DNA of 64,000 nt from Mesorhizobium erdmanii USDA 3471 (lineage in GTDB: Bacteria; Pseudomonadota; Alphaproteobacteria; Rhizobiales; Rhizobiaceae): contig NZ_AXAE01000014.1 in assembly GCF_000472705.1 (NCBI RefSeq), forward strand, positions 124,001 through 188,000, in the 5' to 3' direction. The translations under genes were made by a program, and so were the position numbers. Below are positions 1 through 6,633 of this stretch, piece by piece. Every line of letters begins with the position of its first letter. The stretch's first letter is position 1. The notes under the pieces are model-generated. The model saw only the letters and a program-made list of their open reading frames with translations. It was not told the origin of the DNA and did no database searches.

Positions 1-125
1 GCGCCGAAGAGAGCGCCGAGCAGGAAGCCGAGGACGGACAGCGCAAACGTCACGCCTGCTGCCAAGAGCAGTGCGCCGCCCCAGCCGCCCTTGCCCAGGG
101 ACAGGATATGAAGTGCATCGGTCAT
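1..125 (-). CDS. Polar amino-acid ABC transporter permease, N-terminal fragment
   Basis: Partial gene that runs off the left edge; 41 codons are visible from an ATG at 125. A short hydrophilic start is followed by a GKGGWGG motif and one strongly hydrophobic segment (about residues 17-40), the pattern of HisM/HisQ-type permeases that form the inner-membrane channel of polar amino-acid importers. It lies 72 bp downstream of a periplasmic binding-protein gene on the same strand, the usual operon order. The family call rests on this context and the N-terminal pattern; the transported amino acid cannot be read from it. Confidence 0.72.
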   Translation of the reverse strand, partial: MTDALHILSLGKGGWGGALLLAAGVTFALSVLGFLLGALFG

Positions 126-152
126 GTGAAACCTGGTTGATCGGGGGGCGTC

Positions 153-180
153 CGGCCGATCGGTCGACACCGATCGGCCG
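153..180 (-). terminator. Hairpin between binding-protein and permease genes
   Basis: A perfect inverted repeat with 12-base arms (CGGCCGATCGGT and its complement) around a CGAC loop sits between the binding-protein stop and the permease start. There is no T-run after it. In ABC importer operons such a hairpin often protects or partly terminates the upstream message so that more binding protein than permease is made. That role is inferred here; the structure itself is plain in the sequence. Confidence 0.6.
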
Positions 181-197
181 AACAAGTCCCCAAATGG

Positions 198-1049
198 CTA
201 CTTGACCGGCGTCACGTCCGTTTTCACCCATTTTTCCGAGATGCTCTTGATGGTGCCGTCGGCGATCGCGGCGCTGATCGCGTCGTTAAGCATCTGCTTG
301 AGCTTGGTGTCTTCCTTCCTCAGGCCCGCACCCGTTCCGGCGCCGAACAGGCCGCCGACAAAGCCAGGCCCCGCTACCGTGAAGCCCGCGAATTCGGGTT
401 TTGCGAGCGTCGCGGCGAGCGCTGTCTTCTGAGCGAATATCGCGTCGATGCGGCCCGCGGCCAGATCGAGATCGTGCTGCTCGGTCGTCTTGTATTCGCG
501 AATCTCCACCGTGTCGCCGAAGTATTTCTTGACGAATTCGAGCATCGCCGTGGCCGCCTGGACACCGACCACCTTGCCCTTCAGCAGGGGCTTCAACTTG
601 TCGACCGCGGCCTTGGTAGCTGCCTCATCGTCCAGTTTGAATTTCTCGGCCGAGGCGCCGAGCTTCCCCAGATCGCTATCCTTGGCGGCTGCGAAACCGC
701 CCGGGTCGATCGCATAAGGCTGGGTGAAGTCGATGGTCTCGAGGCGTTTCGGCGTGATGAACATGCTGGCCATGATCACATCGAACTTGCCGACCTTCAG
801 CGAAGGAATAAGTCCATCCCAATCCTGAGCGATGATGGTGCATTTGACCTTCATCCGCTCGCAAAGATTGTTGGCGAGTTCGATCTCCAGTCCGTCGAGC
901 TTGCCGTCTGCATTGGTGAAGTTCCACGGCGCGTAGGCGCCCTCCGTGGCGATGGTAATGGCCTTGGGCGCGTCCTCGGCCAATGCGGTGTGCATGAAGC
1001 CGAACATGCTGAGTGCGGCCGCAACTGCGGCCAAACGAGAGATTTTCAT
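198..1049 (-). CDS. Periplasmic amino-acid-binding protein of an ABC importer
   Basis: A 283-residue solute-binding protein of the SBP_bac_3 family. Residues 1-24 form a Sec signal peptide ending in a TALA cleavage site. The mature protein starts with the characteristic ITIATEGAYAPWNF strand, followed by ELANNLC, DWDGLIPSLKVGKFDVIM and a DFTQPY element typical of lysine/arginine/ornithine and other polar amino-acid binders. It would deliver its ligand to the permease encoded next on the same strand. The ATG is preceded by AAGGGGAACC. A GntR regulator lies just upstream on the same strand and may control it. The exact ligand is not determined. Confidence 0.9.
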   Translation of the reverse strand: MKISRLAAVAAALSMFGFMHTALAEDAPKAITIATEGAYAPWNFTNADGKLDGLEIELANNLCERMKVKCTIIAQDWDGLIPSLKVGKFDVIMASMFITPKRLETIDFTQPYAIDPGGFAAAKDSDLGKLGASAEKFKLDDEAATKAAVDKLKPLLKGKVVGVQAATAMLEFVKKYFGDTVEIREYKTTEQHDLDLAAGRIDAIFAQKTALAATLAKPEFAGFTVAGPGFVGGLFGAGTGAGLRKEDTKLKQMLNDAISAAIADGTIKSISEKWVKTDVTPVK

Positions 1050-1140
1050 ATGGTTCCCCTTTTTTGATAGGCTGATCGATCTGTTCCTGCGTCCGGCCGC
1101 CTTTGCCGGTTCAAGGCCATTCTTGTCCGGCCGGCGTTCG

Positions 1141-1812
1141 TCACCGGCTCGGACTCACGAACTCGGCCAGCATCGGTGCTGTGCTGAGAATGTGATCCTG
1201 CATCACCTTTTCCGCGTGAAGTTCGTCGCCTGAACGCAAGGCCGCGATCACGACGGCATGCTCCTCGCGCGCGGAATGCGGCTTGTCACAATCGTCGAAC
1301 CAGATGCGCATGTAGGGCTCTATCACCACATGCAGCGCAGATATCTGGTGGATGAGCTTGGGCCTCCGGCTTAGCGCACAGATACGGCCATGGAATTCCT
1401 GGTGGCGGACCACCCAGTCGCTGCTGCCGCTCTGGCCCGCGCGTTCCATGCGCTCGAGCAGGCGCTCGAGTTCCTCGAACTCCTCCTCATCGATCCGGGG
1501 CATCGCCAGCCTTACGGCTAGTCCCTCCAGAACCGAGCGAATTTCGAAAATCTCGTAAAGCTCATCGACCGTGAGGCCTGCGACCACGCATCCACGATTG
1601 GGCCGCAGAACCACCAGCCCGTCGGAGGCCAGGCGCCGAAAGGCTTCCCGCACCGGCATGCGACTCATGCCGATCTCGGCGGCAATCTCCTCCGGAATAA
1701 GCCTGTCGCCGGGTTTGTAGCGGCCGAGGCGAAGGGCTCTCTGAATGTGCCTGTAAGCCTCTTCCTCCGCAGTGGCGGACATCTGTGGCTCTGCCGGAAA
1801 GGCTGCTGGCAT
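1141..1812 (-). CDS. GntR-family transcriptional regulator, FCD (FadR) subfamily
   Basis: A 223-residue DNA-binding regulator. An N-terminal winged helix (about residues 12-80, with EEIAAEIGMSRMPVREAFRRL as recognition region) is followed by an all-helical FCD effector domain with the expected acidic and histidine positions (EIRSVLEGLAVRLA, HQEFHGRI, REEHAVVIAAL). The longer reading from 2307 is not used: its first 165 codons have no regulator character, and the ATG at 1812 places the helix-turn-helix at the normal distance. It probably senses an amino or organic acid and controls the downstream ABC importer, with 91 bp between the two genes. Confidence 0.88.
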   Translation of the reverse strand: MPAAFPAEPQMSATAEEEAYRHIQRALRLGRYKPGDRLIPEEIAAEIGMSRMPVREAFRRLASDGLVVLRPNRGCVVAGLTVDELYEIFEIRSVLEGLAVRLAMPRIDEEEFEELERLLERMERAGQSGSSDWVVRHQEFHGRICALSRRPKLIHQISALHVVIEPYMRIWFDDCDKPHSAREEHAVVIAALRSGDELHAEKVMQDHILSTAPMLAEFVSPSR

Positions 1813-1956
1813 GGGGCACCTAAAGTATTTTTGTATCCACGTATTATCAAATCCGCATTTTATTTCATCGTCAATACCCTGTGACGACGGTTCGGAAGCC
1901 GACACCGGTGCGGTGCACCATCGGCACGATCTGTTTCGGGGCCGGGCGAGTCTTCG

Positions 1957-2151
1957 GATGGTGCCGAACTGGCGGCCGCCGCGGCGGCCGACAAGGACAA
2001 GGCGCGCGACGAGCATGCCGGGTTCGTCGAACCCATCTGCGCCGGCGATGCCGGCCACGCTGGCGCCCTGGCTCGCGCCCATGTACGCGGCTCCCGCGAA
2101 AATGTGCGCGGCGGCTGCAGGCGAGATCGGATTATCCGAGCTTTCTCGCCA
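1957..2151 (+). pseudogene. C-terminal remnant of a second GntR/FCD regulator
   Basis: In plus-strand frame from 1990 the translation gives RDEHAGFVEPICAGDAGHAG then ALARAHVRGSRENV. This follows the last two helices of FCD-domain regulators (EHxxIxxAIxAGDxxxAxxLxxxHVxxxRENV). No start codon, winged helix or first FCD helices precede it, and no normal stop follows the ENV element. I read it as the decayed end of a GntR/FCD gene, opposite in direction to the intact one at 1141-1812. The two C-termini are not close copies, so it is not a simple local duplication. The rest of the 1813-2224 gap shows nothing I can support. Confidence 0.45.
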
Positions 2152-2224
2152 AGGCGTCGTGAGGACGCCACGGCCTGTACACTCTCTCCAAAGAGCGTTG
2201 ATCGCCGAGAAAGTGAAAGCGAGG

Positions 2225-2431
2225 CTACTGATGCGTGTCTTGGGTCGAGGCCTTGTTTGCCTGAGCCAGCACAGCCAGCGCCTGCTCGACATTTTTTGCC
2301 TGCGCATCGGTGCGCTCGATATGCCTTATCATCAGGTTTCGCAGCACAGCGAGCCTTGCCGCGCGATAAGCGCCACTGTTCGTTGGTTCGAAGATCATCA
2401 TTGCCGCCGGCCAATCAATGCGTCGTTGCAT
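2225..2431 (-). CDS. Small hypothetical protein (68 aa)
   Basis: An open frame of 68 codons from an ATG at 2431, with an alternative ATG at 2401. It contains an amphipathic helical stretch rich in Arg, Ala, Leu and Gln (YRAARLAVLRNLMIRHIER to the QALAVLAQANKA tail). It starts inside the 3' end of the preceding small ORF, a spacing that suggests translational coupling. I recognise no family. The amino-acid composition is more protein-like than the shadow frames over it, but evidence for translation is weak. Confidence 0.4.
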   Translation of the reverse strand: MQRRIDWPAAMMIFEPTNSGAYRAARLAVLRNLMIRHIERTDAQAKNVEQALAVLAQANKASTQDTHQ

Positions 2432-2621
2432 CGATCTGACGCAGGCGCGAGCGCGCTTCGGCCAGCTGCTTTTGCTGGGATCTGATCCGGCAGCACAGCG
2501 CGAGGCTGATGCCGACGCCGCGCTCTTCGTCCAGCATTTCATTCGCTCGCGTGAGAAAGAGTTCCGCGCGCTTGACGCGCTGCCTGGCTCGCGCCAGCTC
2601 CATTTCCAGATGGTCGTGCAT
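2415..2621 (-). CDS. Small coiled-coil hypothetical protein (68 aa)
   Basis: A 68-codon frame from ATG at 2621. The sequence is highly charged and helical (LEMELARARQRVKRAELFLT ... QKQLAEARSRLRQIDA), consistent with a short coiled-coil hairpin, and carries two cysteines in the middle. It overlaps the next small ORF by 17 bp. I do not recognise the family; similar short charged proteins are common in rhizobia. Nothing near it indicates a function. Confidence 0.5.
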   Translation of the reverse strand: MHDHLEMELARARQRVKRAELFLTRANEMLDEERGVGISLALCCRIRSQQKQLAEARSRLRQIDATTH

Positions 2622-2716
2622 CGTTCCGCACCCTTGCCGTTTGCGGTCCCTTCGAAGAGAAAACCGTGGCTGGGCGCTTTGGTTCCCAATCTCCGGTAGA
2701 AGCGCGGCAGGGAGAT

Positions 2717-3469
2717 TCAGCCCTTGTGCTCCTGAAGGCTGTTGCCGCCGTCGACCACCAGCAAAGCACCATTGACATAACTGGCGCCTTCCGAGGCCAG
2801 GAACACGACCGCTGCTGCCACCTCATCGGGCCGCCCGGCCCGCGCTGGCGGCGTATGCAGTGCCGCTGTCCGCTCCATCTCGCTCGACGCGCCGGTTTCG
2901 ATCCAGCCTGGCGCCACGGCATTGACCGTGATGCCGTTTTTCGCGACTTCGAGCGCCAGTGTGCGTGTCAGCCCGACCATGCCGGCCTTGGCCGCGGAGT
3001 AAGCCGATGTGCCCTCGAACGACACCAGCGGCCCGGTGACCGACGCGACGTTGACGATGCGCCCATAGCCGGCCTCGACCATCGCGGGCAGGAACGCATG
3101 GGTGACCAGGAACGCCGTCTTCAGGCTGACGTCGATGCCGCGATCCCACTCGGCCTCGGTCATGGCGAGAAACGCCTTGTCGACCGACGGCGACGCCAGC
3201 GAACCCATGCCGGCATTGTTGACCAGTATATCGACCGCGCCGACGGTTGCCCGCAGCCGCGCGACTTCGCCGGCCTTGGTGAGATCGGCGACGACGCCCT
3301 TGGCCTCGATGCCTTCGGCGCGGAGCTCGGCGGCGCGGTCAAGCACACGCGCACTGGCGCCGGTGAGGAACACGATATGACCGGCGCTGCCAAGCTGGCG
3401 GGCAATGGCGACGCCTATGCCGTCGGCGGCTCCGGCGCCGGTGATCAGGGCGCTTTTGGGAAGGGGCAT
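2717..3469 (-). CDS. SDR-family NAD(P)-dependent oxidoreductase
   Basis: A 250-residue classical short-chain dehydrogenase/reductase. Visible are the Rossmann glycine motif near the start (TGAGAADGIG, residues 10-19, slightly longer than usual), NNAG at 84-87, catalytic Ser143 and the Y157-x3-K161 pair, followed by the PGWIET cofactor loop and a C-terminal YVNGALLVVDGG typical of FabG-like members. The start at 3469 is chosen because the Rossmann strand begins right after it; the frame extends 27 codons further without homology. It would reduce a carbonyl or oxidise an alcohol; the substrate is unknown. It appears monocistronic. Confidence 0.88.
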   Translation of the reverse strand: MPLPKSALITGAGAADGIGVAIARQLGSAGHIVFLTGASARVLDRAAELRAEGIEAKGVVADLTKAGEVARLRATVGAVDILVNNAGMGSLASPSVDKAFLAMTEAEWDRGIDVSLKTAFLVTHAFLPAMVEAGYGRIVNVASVTGPLVSFEGTSAYSAAKAGMVGLTRTLALEVAKNGITVNAVAPGWIETGASSEMERTAALHTPPARAGRPDEVAAAVVFLASEGASYVNGALLVVDGGNSLQEHKG

Positions 3470-3616
3470 GGTCGGATCTACTCCAAAGGCTGCGTCTGCC
3501 GCTCGCGAACGGACAGCATCGGTGGCATCAGCACAAGCCTTATAATCCATCGGGAGGTCCGGCGCCGTACCGCGTGATGACCGTAGCCGCTTGCAGGTAC
3601 CGGTCGCCTGGCTTCC

Positions 3617-4915
3617 TTAGCCGGACCTCAGGCGGGCGAGTTTGCCAAGAGGCCTCGCCAGGGCTTCGAGATCTGCAATCAGGGTGCTGGCGCGCCATTC
3701 CGCATCGACGGCGTCGCCGAGAGCGCCCGCCGCGAGTCGAAATGCGGGGTCGTTCAGCTGGCGAACGAGCGCGGCGCGGATCGTTTCCGTCGGCGCCGTG
3801 CGCGAGAGCGTGAGGCCCGCCCCGCGCTCCGTGACACGGACGGCGTTATCGGCCTGATCGCGGCCATGCGGGATGATGAGAATCGGCAGCCGATGCAGGA
3901 GTGCTGCCATCACGGTGCCATGCCCGCCATGGGTCACTACAAGCGAAGCCTCCTTCAAGATCTCGAGATGCGGCGCGCTGCGAACCACGACGGTATTCGG
4001 GGCCGGCGCCAATTCCGAGGGCTCGATCGAGCCGCCCAGCGTGACCAGAAGCCGGACGGGCAATGAGGCCGAGGCATCGATCACCCGCTGCAGGACGGCG
4101 GCGTGGTCCTGGAAGCTCGTTGAAAAGCCCGCGAGTACGAGCGGGCGGTCATCGTCCTTGCTCCAGGGCGAGGCCCAAGGTTCGGCCCAGACGGGATCGC
4201 CGAGGAGTGGACCGGCATAGCGCATATTGGGCCGCAGCACCGCCTGCTCGAAGTCGAATGCCCGTGCCGTGCCGAGCCAATGCACCGACGCGGCACTGGA
4301 TTGATCGGCGAGGTGATCGAGGGGGGCGAGACCGAGCCTGGCTCGCGCCGCGTTCAGTTCCGGCAGGGCGGAATCGAAGAGGGCCTGCATCTCCGCACGC
4401 GAGGCGTCCTGGACGGCCTGCTCATGCGCGCTGCGCGCGATCCCGAGGCCCGAGCCGAGGGGCGCGATCCCCGGCAACGGGAAGAAGCTGATCATCGTGC
4501 CGAGCAGCGCCAGCTTCTGGCCGATCGCCTCCGCGCCGAGCATGGGGCCGAGCAGCATGTCGAAGCCGACAACAAGATCGGCCGGTTCGCGCCGCAACTC
4601 GTCGATCGTGTCCTCCGCATAGGCCAGCGCCGTGCCCGCAAGGAATTGGGCCACCATGCCGATGCCCTCCTTGTCGCTGACGCTCCAGTCGGGCGGATCG
4701 CCTTCGCGGGCGCGATCGACCCGGTTGGGCGCGCGCACCCAGGATCTGAACCGCGCTCCCGCCGCTTGCGCATCGGCGCGGTTCACGTCGTCGCTCATGA
4801 AGCGCACGGCATGGCCAGCGGCAACCAGGCTCTGCACGACGGGCACGATCGGCGAGACGTTGCCGCCGAGATGGGCGGTCGCAAACAGAAAGTTCAATGG
4901 CTGGCGCCTCATCAT
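3617..4915 (-). CDS. Family 1 glycosyltransferase (UGT/MGT-like)
   Basis: A 432-residue GT-B fold enzyme. The N-terminal half starts with FLFATAHLGGNVSPIVPVVQ, the acceptor-side Rossmann entry of UDP-glycosyltransferase-like proteins. The C-terminal half has the donor-binding motif THGGHGTVMAALLHRLPILI, then PHGRDQADNAVRV, the bacterial counterpart of the PSPG box. Such enzymes glycosylate small lipophilic acceptors such as macrolides, sterols or flavonoids. The gene lies 12 bp after a TetR regulator on the same strand, so it is probably the main target of that regulator and may inactivate a xenobiotic. The acceptor is unknown. Confidence 0.82.
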   Translation of the reverse strand: MMRRQPLNFLFATAHLGGNVSPIVPVVQSLVAAGHAVRFMSDDVNRADAQAAGARFRSWVRAPNRVDRAREGDPPDWSVSDKEGIGMVAQFLAGTALAYAEDTIDELRREPADLVVGFDMLLGPMLGAEAIGQKLALLGTMISFFPLPGIAPLGSGLGIARSAHEQAVQDASRAEMQALFDSALPELNAARARLGLAPLDHLADQSSAASVHWLGTARAFDFEQAVLRPNMRYAGPLLGDPVWAEPWASPWSKDDDRPLVLAGFSTSFQDHAAVLQRVIDASASLPVRLLVTLGGSIEPSELAPAPNTVVVRSAPHLEILKEASLVVTHGGHGTVMAALLHRLPILIIPHGRDQADNAVRVTERGAGLTLSRTAPTETIRAALVRQLNDPAFRLAAGALGDAVDAEWRASTLIADLEALARPLGKLARLRSG

Positions 4916-4927
4916 GAAGGCTCCCTT

Positions 4928-5542
4928 TTATGCGAGTGACGACGCTTGCGTCAGGACGGCCCTGACAAGCGTGAGCATGATCTGCGTGGCTTCGCCGCGC
5001 GAGCGCCCCATGTCGCGCCGCGCGAGTTTCCAGACATAGACATCGGTTGCGGCGACGAGTGCATCGAGCGTCCTCATCCGATCCGGGGGCGGCAGGCGCT
5101 CGAGCCAGGGCGCATAGGTCGCGGCCGTGATCGCGCGATGGCGCCCACGGCCGAGATCGAGCAGCCGCTTCAAGGCGGGGTGGCGCGGTTCCTCCGCGAG
5201 GTTGCGGATGACGCTGTCGCCCCAGGTCTCATAGATGTGGAAGAGCCGGTCGATGGCGGCCGCGACATCCCCTGGCGGTGTCTCGCGATCGACCGCGACG
5301 GTTGGAATGAAGTCGTCGACAAAAGCTTCGAGCAGTCCATCCTTGCCGCCGAACCGGCGAATGACCGTCCGTACATTGACGCCGGCCCGCCCCGCCACGT
5401 CTTCGAGCGTCACCTCGTCGAACCATTTCCCGCGCATGCTCTCGCTGAACGCGGCCAGGATTTGCCGCGCCGTTTCCTCGGCAGCCTCGGCACGGCTGGT
5501 TTGACGATAGCGGCGAGGGGTGGGAGCGCGGGTCGATTTCAT
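4928..5542 (-). CDS. TetR-family repressor upstream of a glycosyltransferase
   Basis: A 204-residue regulator with an N-terminal TetR helix-turn-helix (AEETARQILAAF ... VTLEDVAGRAGVNVRTVIRRFGGKDGL) and a helical ligand-binding C-terminal domain. The start at ATG 5542 is preferred; an upstream ATG at 5578 would add 12 residues. Neither has a good Shine-Dalgarno, and a promoter-like ATGACA-N17-CAAAAT places transcription start near 5550, so the message may be nearly leaderless. Two identical-geometry palindromes (5541-5559 and 5583-5603) overlap the start and this promoter, which implies autoregulation. The glycosyltransferase follows after 12 bp. Confidence 0.87.
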   Translation of the reverse strand: MKSTRAPTPRRYRQTSRAEAAEETARQILAAFSESMRGKWFDEVTLEDVAGRAGVNVRTVIRRFGGKDGLLEAFVDDFIPTVAVDRETPPGDVAAAIDRLFHIYETWGDSVIRNLAEEPRHPALKRLLDLGRGRHRAITAATYAPWLERLPPPDRMRTLDALVAATDVYVWKLARRDMGRSRGEATQIMLTLVRAVLTQASSLA

Positions 5543-5559
5543 GTCAACAATGATGACAT
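5541..5559. promoter_or_regulatory. TetR operator candidate, start-proximal copy
   Basis: Inverted repeat ATGTCA-N7-TGACAT, overlapping the predicted start codon of the TetR gene. It has the same half-sites and the same 7-base spacing as the palindrome 43 bp away at 5583-5603. Repressor binding here would block transcription start or early elongation. The identity of the binding protein is inferred from position. Confidence 0.6.
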
Positions 5560-5582
5560 TGATTTTGACCTGAGGCAATAAT

Positions 5583-5603
5583 CATGTCATGGTCCATGAC
5601 ATG
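5583..5603. promoter_or_regulatory. TetR operator candidate, distal copy (perfect palindrome)
   Basis: Perfect palindrome CATGTCATG-N3-CATGACATG, containing the ATGTCA-N7-TGACAT core also found at 5541-5559. The centre-to-centre distance is 43 bp, about four helical turns, so two dimers could bind on the same DNA face. It covers the -35-like ATGACA of the predicted TetR promoter. Confidence 0.65.
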
Positions 5604-5764
5604 GAATTTGTCGGGAAGGTCCTGTCGCTCGTCTACGGTCGATCCGCATTGGCTCGAAAGCGACAGCGGCACGATTGCCTGGCGAACCGACGCTCGACGG
5701 CCCTATTGACGCAAGGACTCGGCCAACGCACGATCCCGACTTTCGGTGGCTGAAGGGGTCCGTC

Positions 5765-6148
5765 GTGGCTGCACTGCGCCTCAATCATGTTTCCCTGCGC
5801 GTACGCGATCTGGCAGCCAGCGCGAAGTTCTACCAGGACGCGCTCCAACTGCCCGAGATTGCCTGTGGCGCGGGGAAGCCGAACATCCGCTGGTTCGGCC
5901 TTGGCGAGGGGCAGTCGCTTCATCTGATCGAAGGTGATTTCGGCAAGACCTTCGTGACGATGTCGACGCATTTTTGCATCTCCACCACCGATTTCGCGCA
6001 GGCTTTGCAGCATTTGAAAAGCAAGGGCATTTCGTTCTGCAACCTTGCTGGCGAGATCGGCAAGGAGCATGTGAGGGCGGACGGGCAGCGATCCGTTTAT
6101 CTAAGGGATCCCGATGGCTACTGGATCGAGGTCAATGGCGACTATTAA
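5765..6148 (+). CDS. VOC-superfamily (glyoxalase/dioxygenase-fold) protein
   Basis: A 127-residue single-module vicinal-oxygen-chelate protein. It starts with LRLNHVSLRVRDLAASAKFY and ends with VYLRDPDGYWIEVNGDY, the two halves of the beta-alpha-beta3 fold, with potential metal ligands His near the start and Glu near the end. The GTG start at 5765 is chosen because GAAGGGG lies 7 bases upstream and the fold begins immediately after; an ATG at 5675 would add an unrelated basic stretch. The reaction is unknown: glyoxalase, dioxygenase and resistance proteins all share this fold. Confidence 0.75.
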   Translation: MAALRLNHVSLRVRDLAASAKFYQDALQLPEIACGAGKPNIRWFGLGEGQSLHLIEGDFGKTFVTMSTHFCISTTDFAQALQHLKSKGISFCNLAGEIGKEHVRADGQRSVYLRDPDGYWIEVNGDY

Positions 6149-6262
6149 ATGGTGGGCAACCGAGGAGCGTCGACTATCCAAAACCGGCTGAATTCCAAAA
6201 GTCTAGCCGGTACCAACATCGCCCGATGTGTCAAAAAGCGCTGGGAAGTCAATCGGATGGAA

Positions 6263-6339
6263 TGGCGCGCCCGAAGAGATTCGAACTCCTGACCCCCAGA
6301 TTCGTAGTCTGGTGCTCTATCCAGCTGAGCTACGGGCGC
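6263..6339 (-). tRNA. tRNA-Arg (anticodon ACG)
   Basis: Complete cloverleaf on the minus strand: acceptor stem GCGCCCG/CGGGCGC, D arm with AGCTGGATA loop, anticodon arm CCAGA/TCTGG with loop CTACGAA (anticodon ACG at 6303-6305), and T arm with TTCGAAT loop. The CCA end is encoded. It reads CGU and, after A34 deamination to inosine, other CGN arginine codons. No integrase or attachment-site repeat is seen beside it. Confidence 0.96.
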
Positions 6340-6530
6340 GCATCAGGCCATGTTTTCAACGGCCCCGCGATCCGATCCAAGGACCGGCCGCGATGTGTGG
6401 CAGTTCCCTAACGACTGAATTTGCGAAAAGCAAGTCGATCCGGCAAAAGTTTTGTCGCAGGCGCTTTCGCCAGTGCAGATCAGGTGTGGATTGAGCGCGG
6501 GCCGGCCTTAGCTCAAGACCAACACACTTG

Positions 6531-6633
6531 AAAGCGCGTCGCTCTGAAAGGGATTCGGGCGACACGCTTTAAGTCTTTGTTTTGATGCATGTCGTTGTCC
6601 CAGAACCGCTGCGCACTTCTGGGCGACATGCAT
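6531..6633. repeat. Composite rhizobial palindromic intergenic repeat
   Basis: Two adjacent palindromes. The first pairs AAAGCGCGTCGC (6531-6542) with GCGACACGCTTT (6559-6570). The second is a long hairpin between ATGCATGTCGTT and its counterpart ending CGACATGCAT (6585-6633), with an AACCGCTGCGCACTT centre. Its last bases overlap the stop codon of the histidine kinase gene. A second copy of the ATGCATGTCG element lies at 25321-25367 in opposite orientation. From memory such elements are widespread in Mesorhizobium and related genomes. It may act as a terminator or RNA-processing site. The remainder of 6340-6530 holds nothing I can support. Confidence 0.75.

Noticed and set aside
1813..2307. 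165-codon extension of the GntR regulator
   Set aside because: No winged-helix feature is present before 1812, and the region instead holds a plus-strand FCD remnant.
6263..6339. tRNA-Arg as a site of genomic-island integration
   Set aside because: No integrase, no direct repeat of the tRNA 3' end and no compositional change was seen nearby; the adjacent repeat is a dispersed palindrome.
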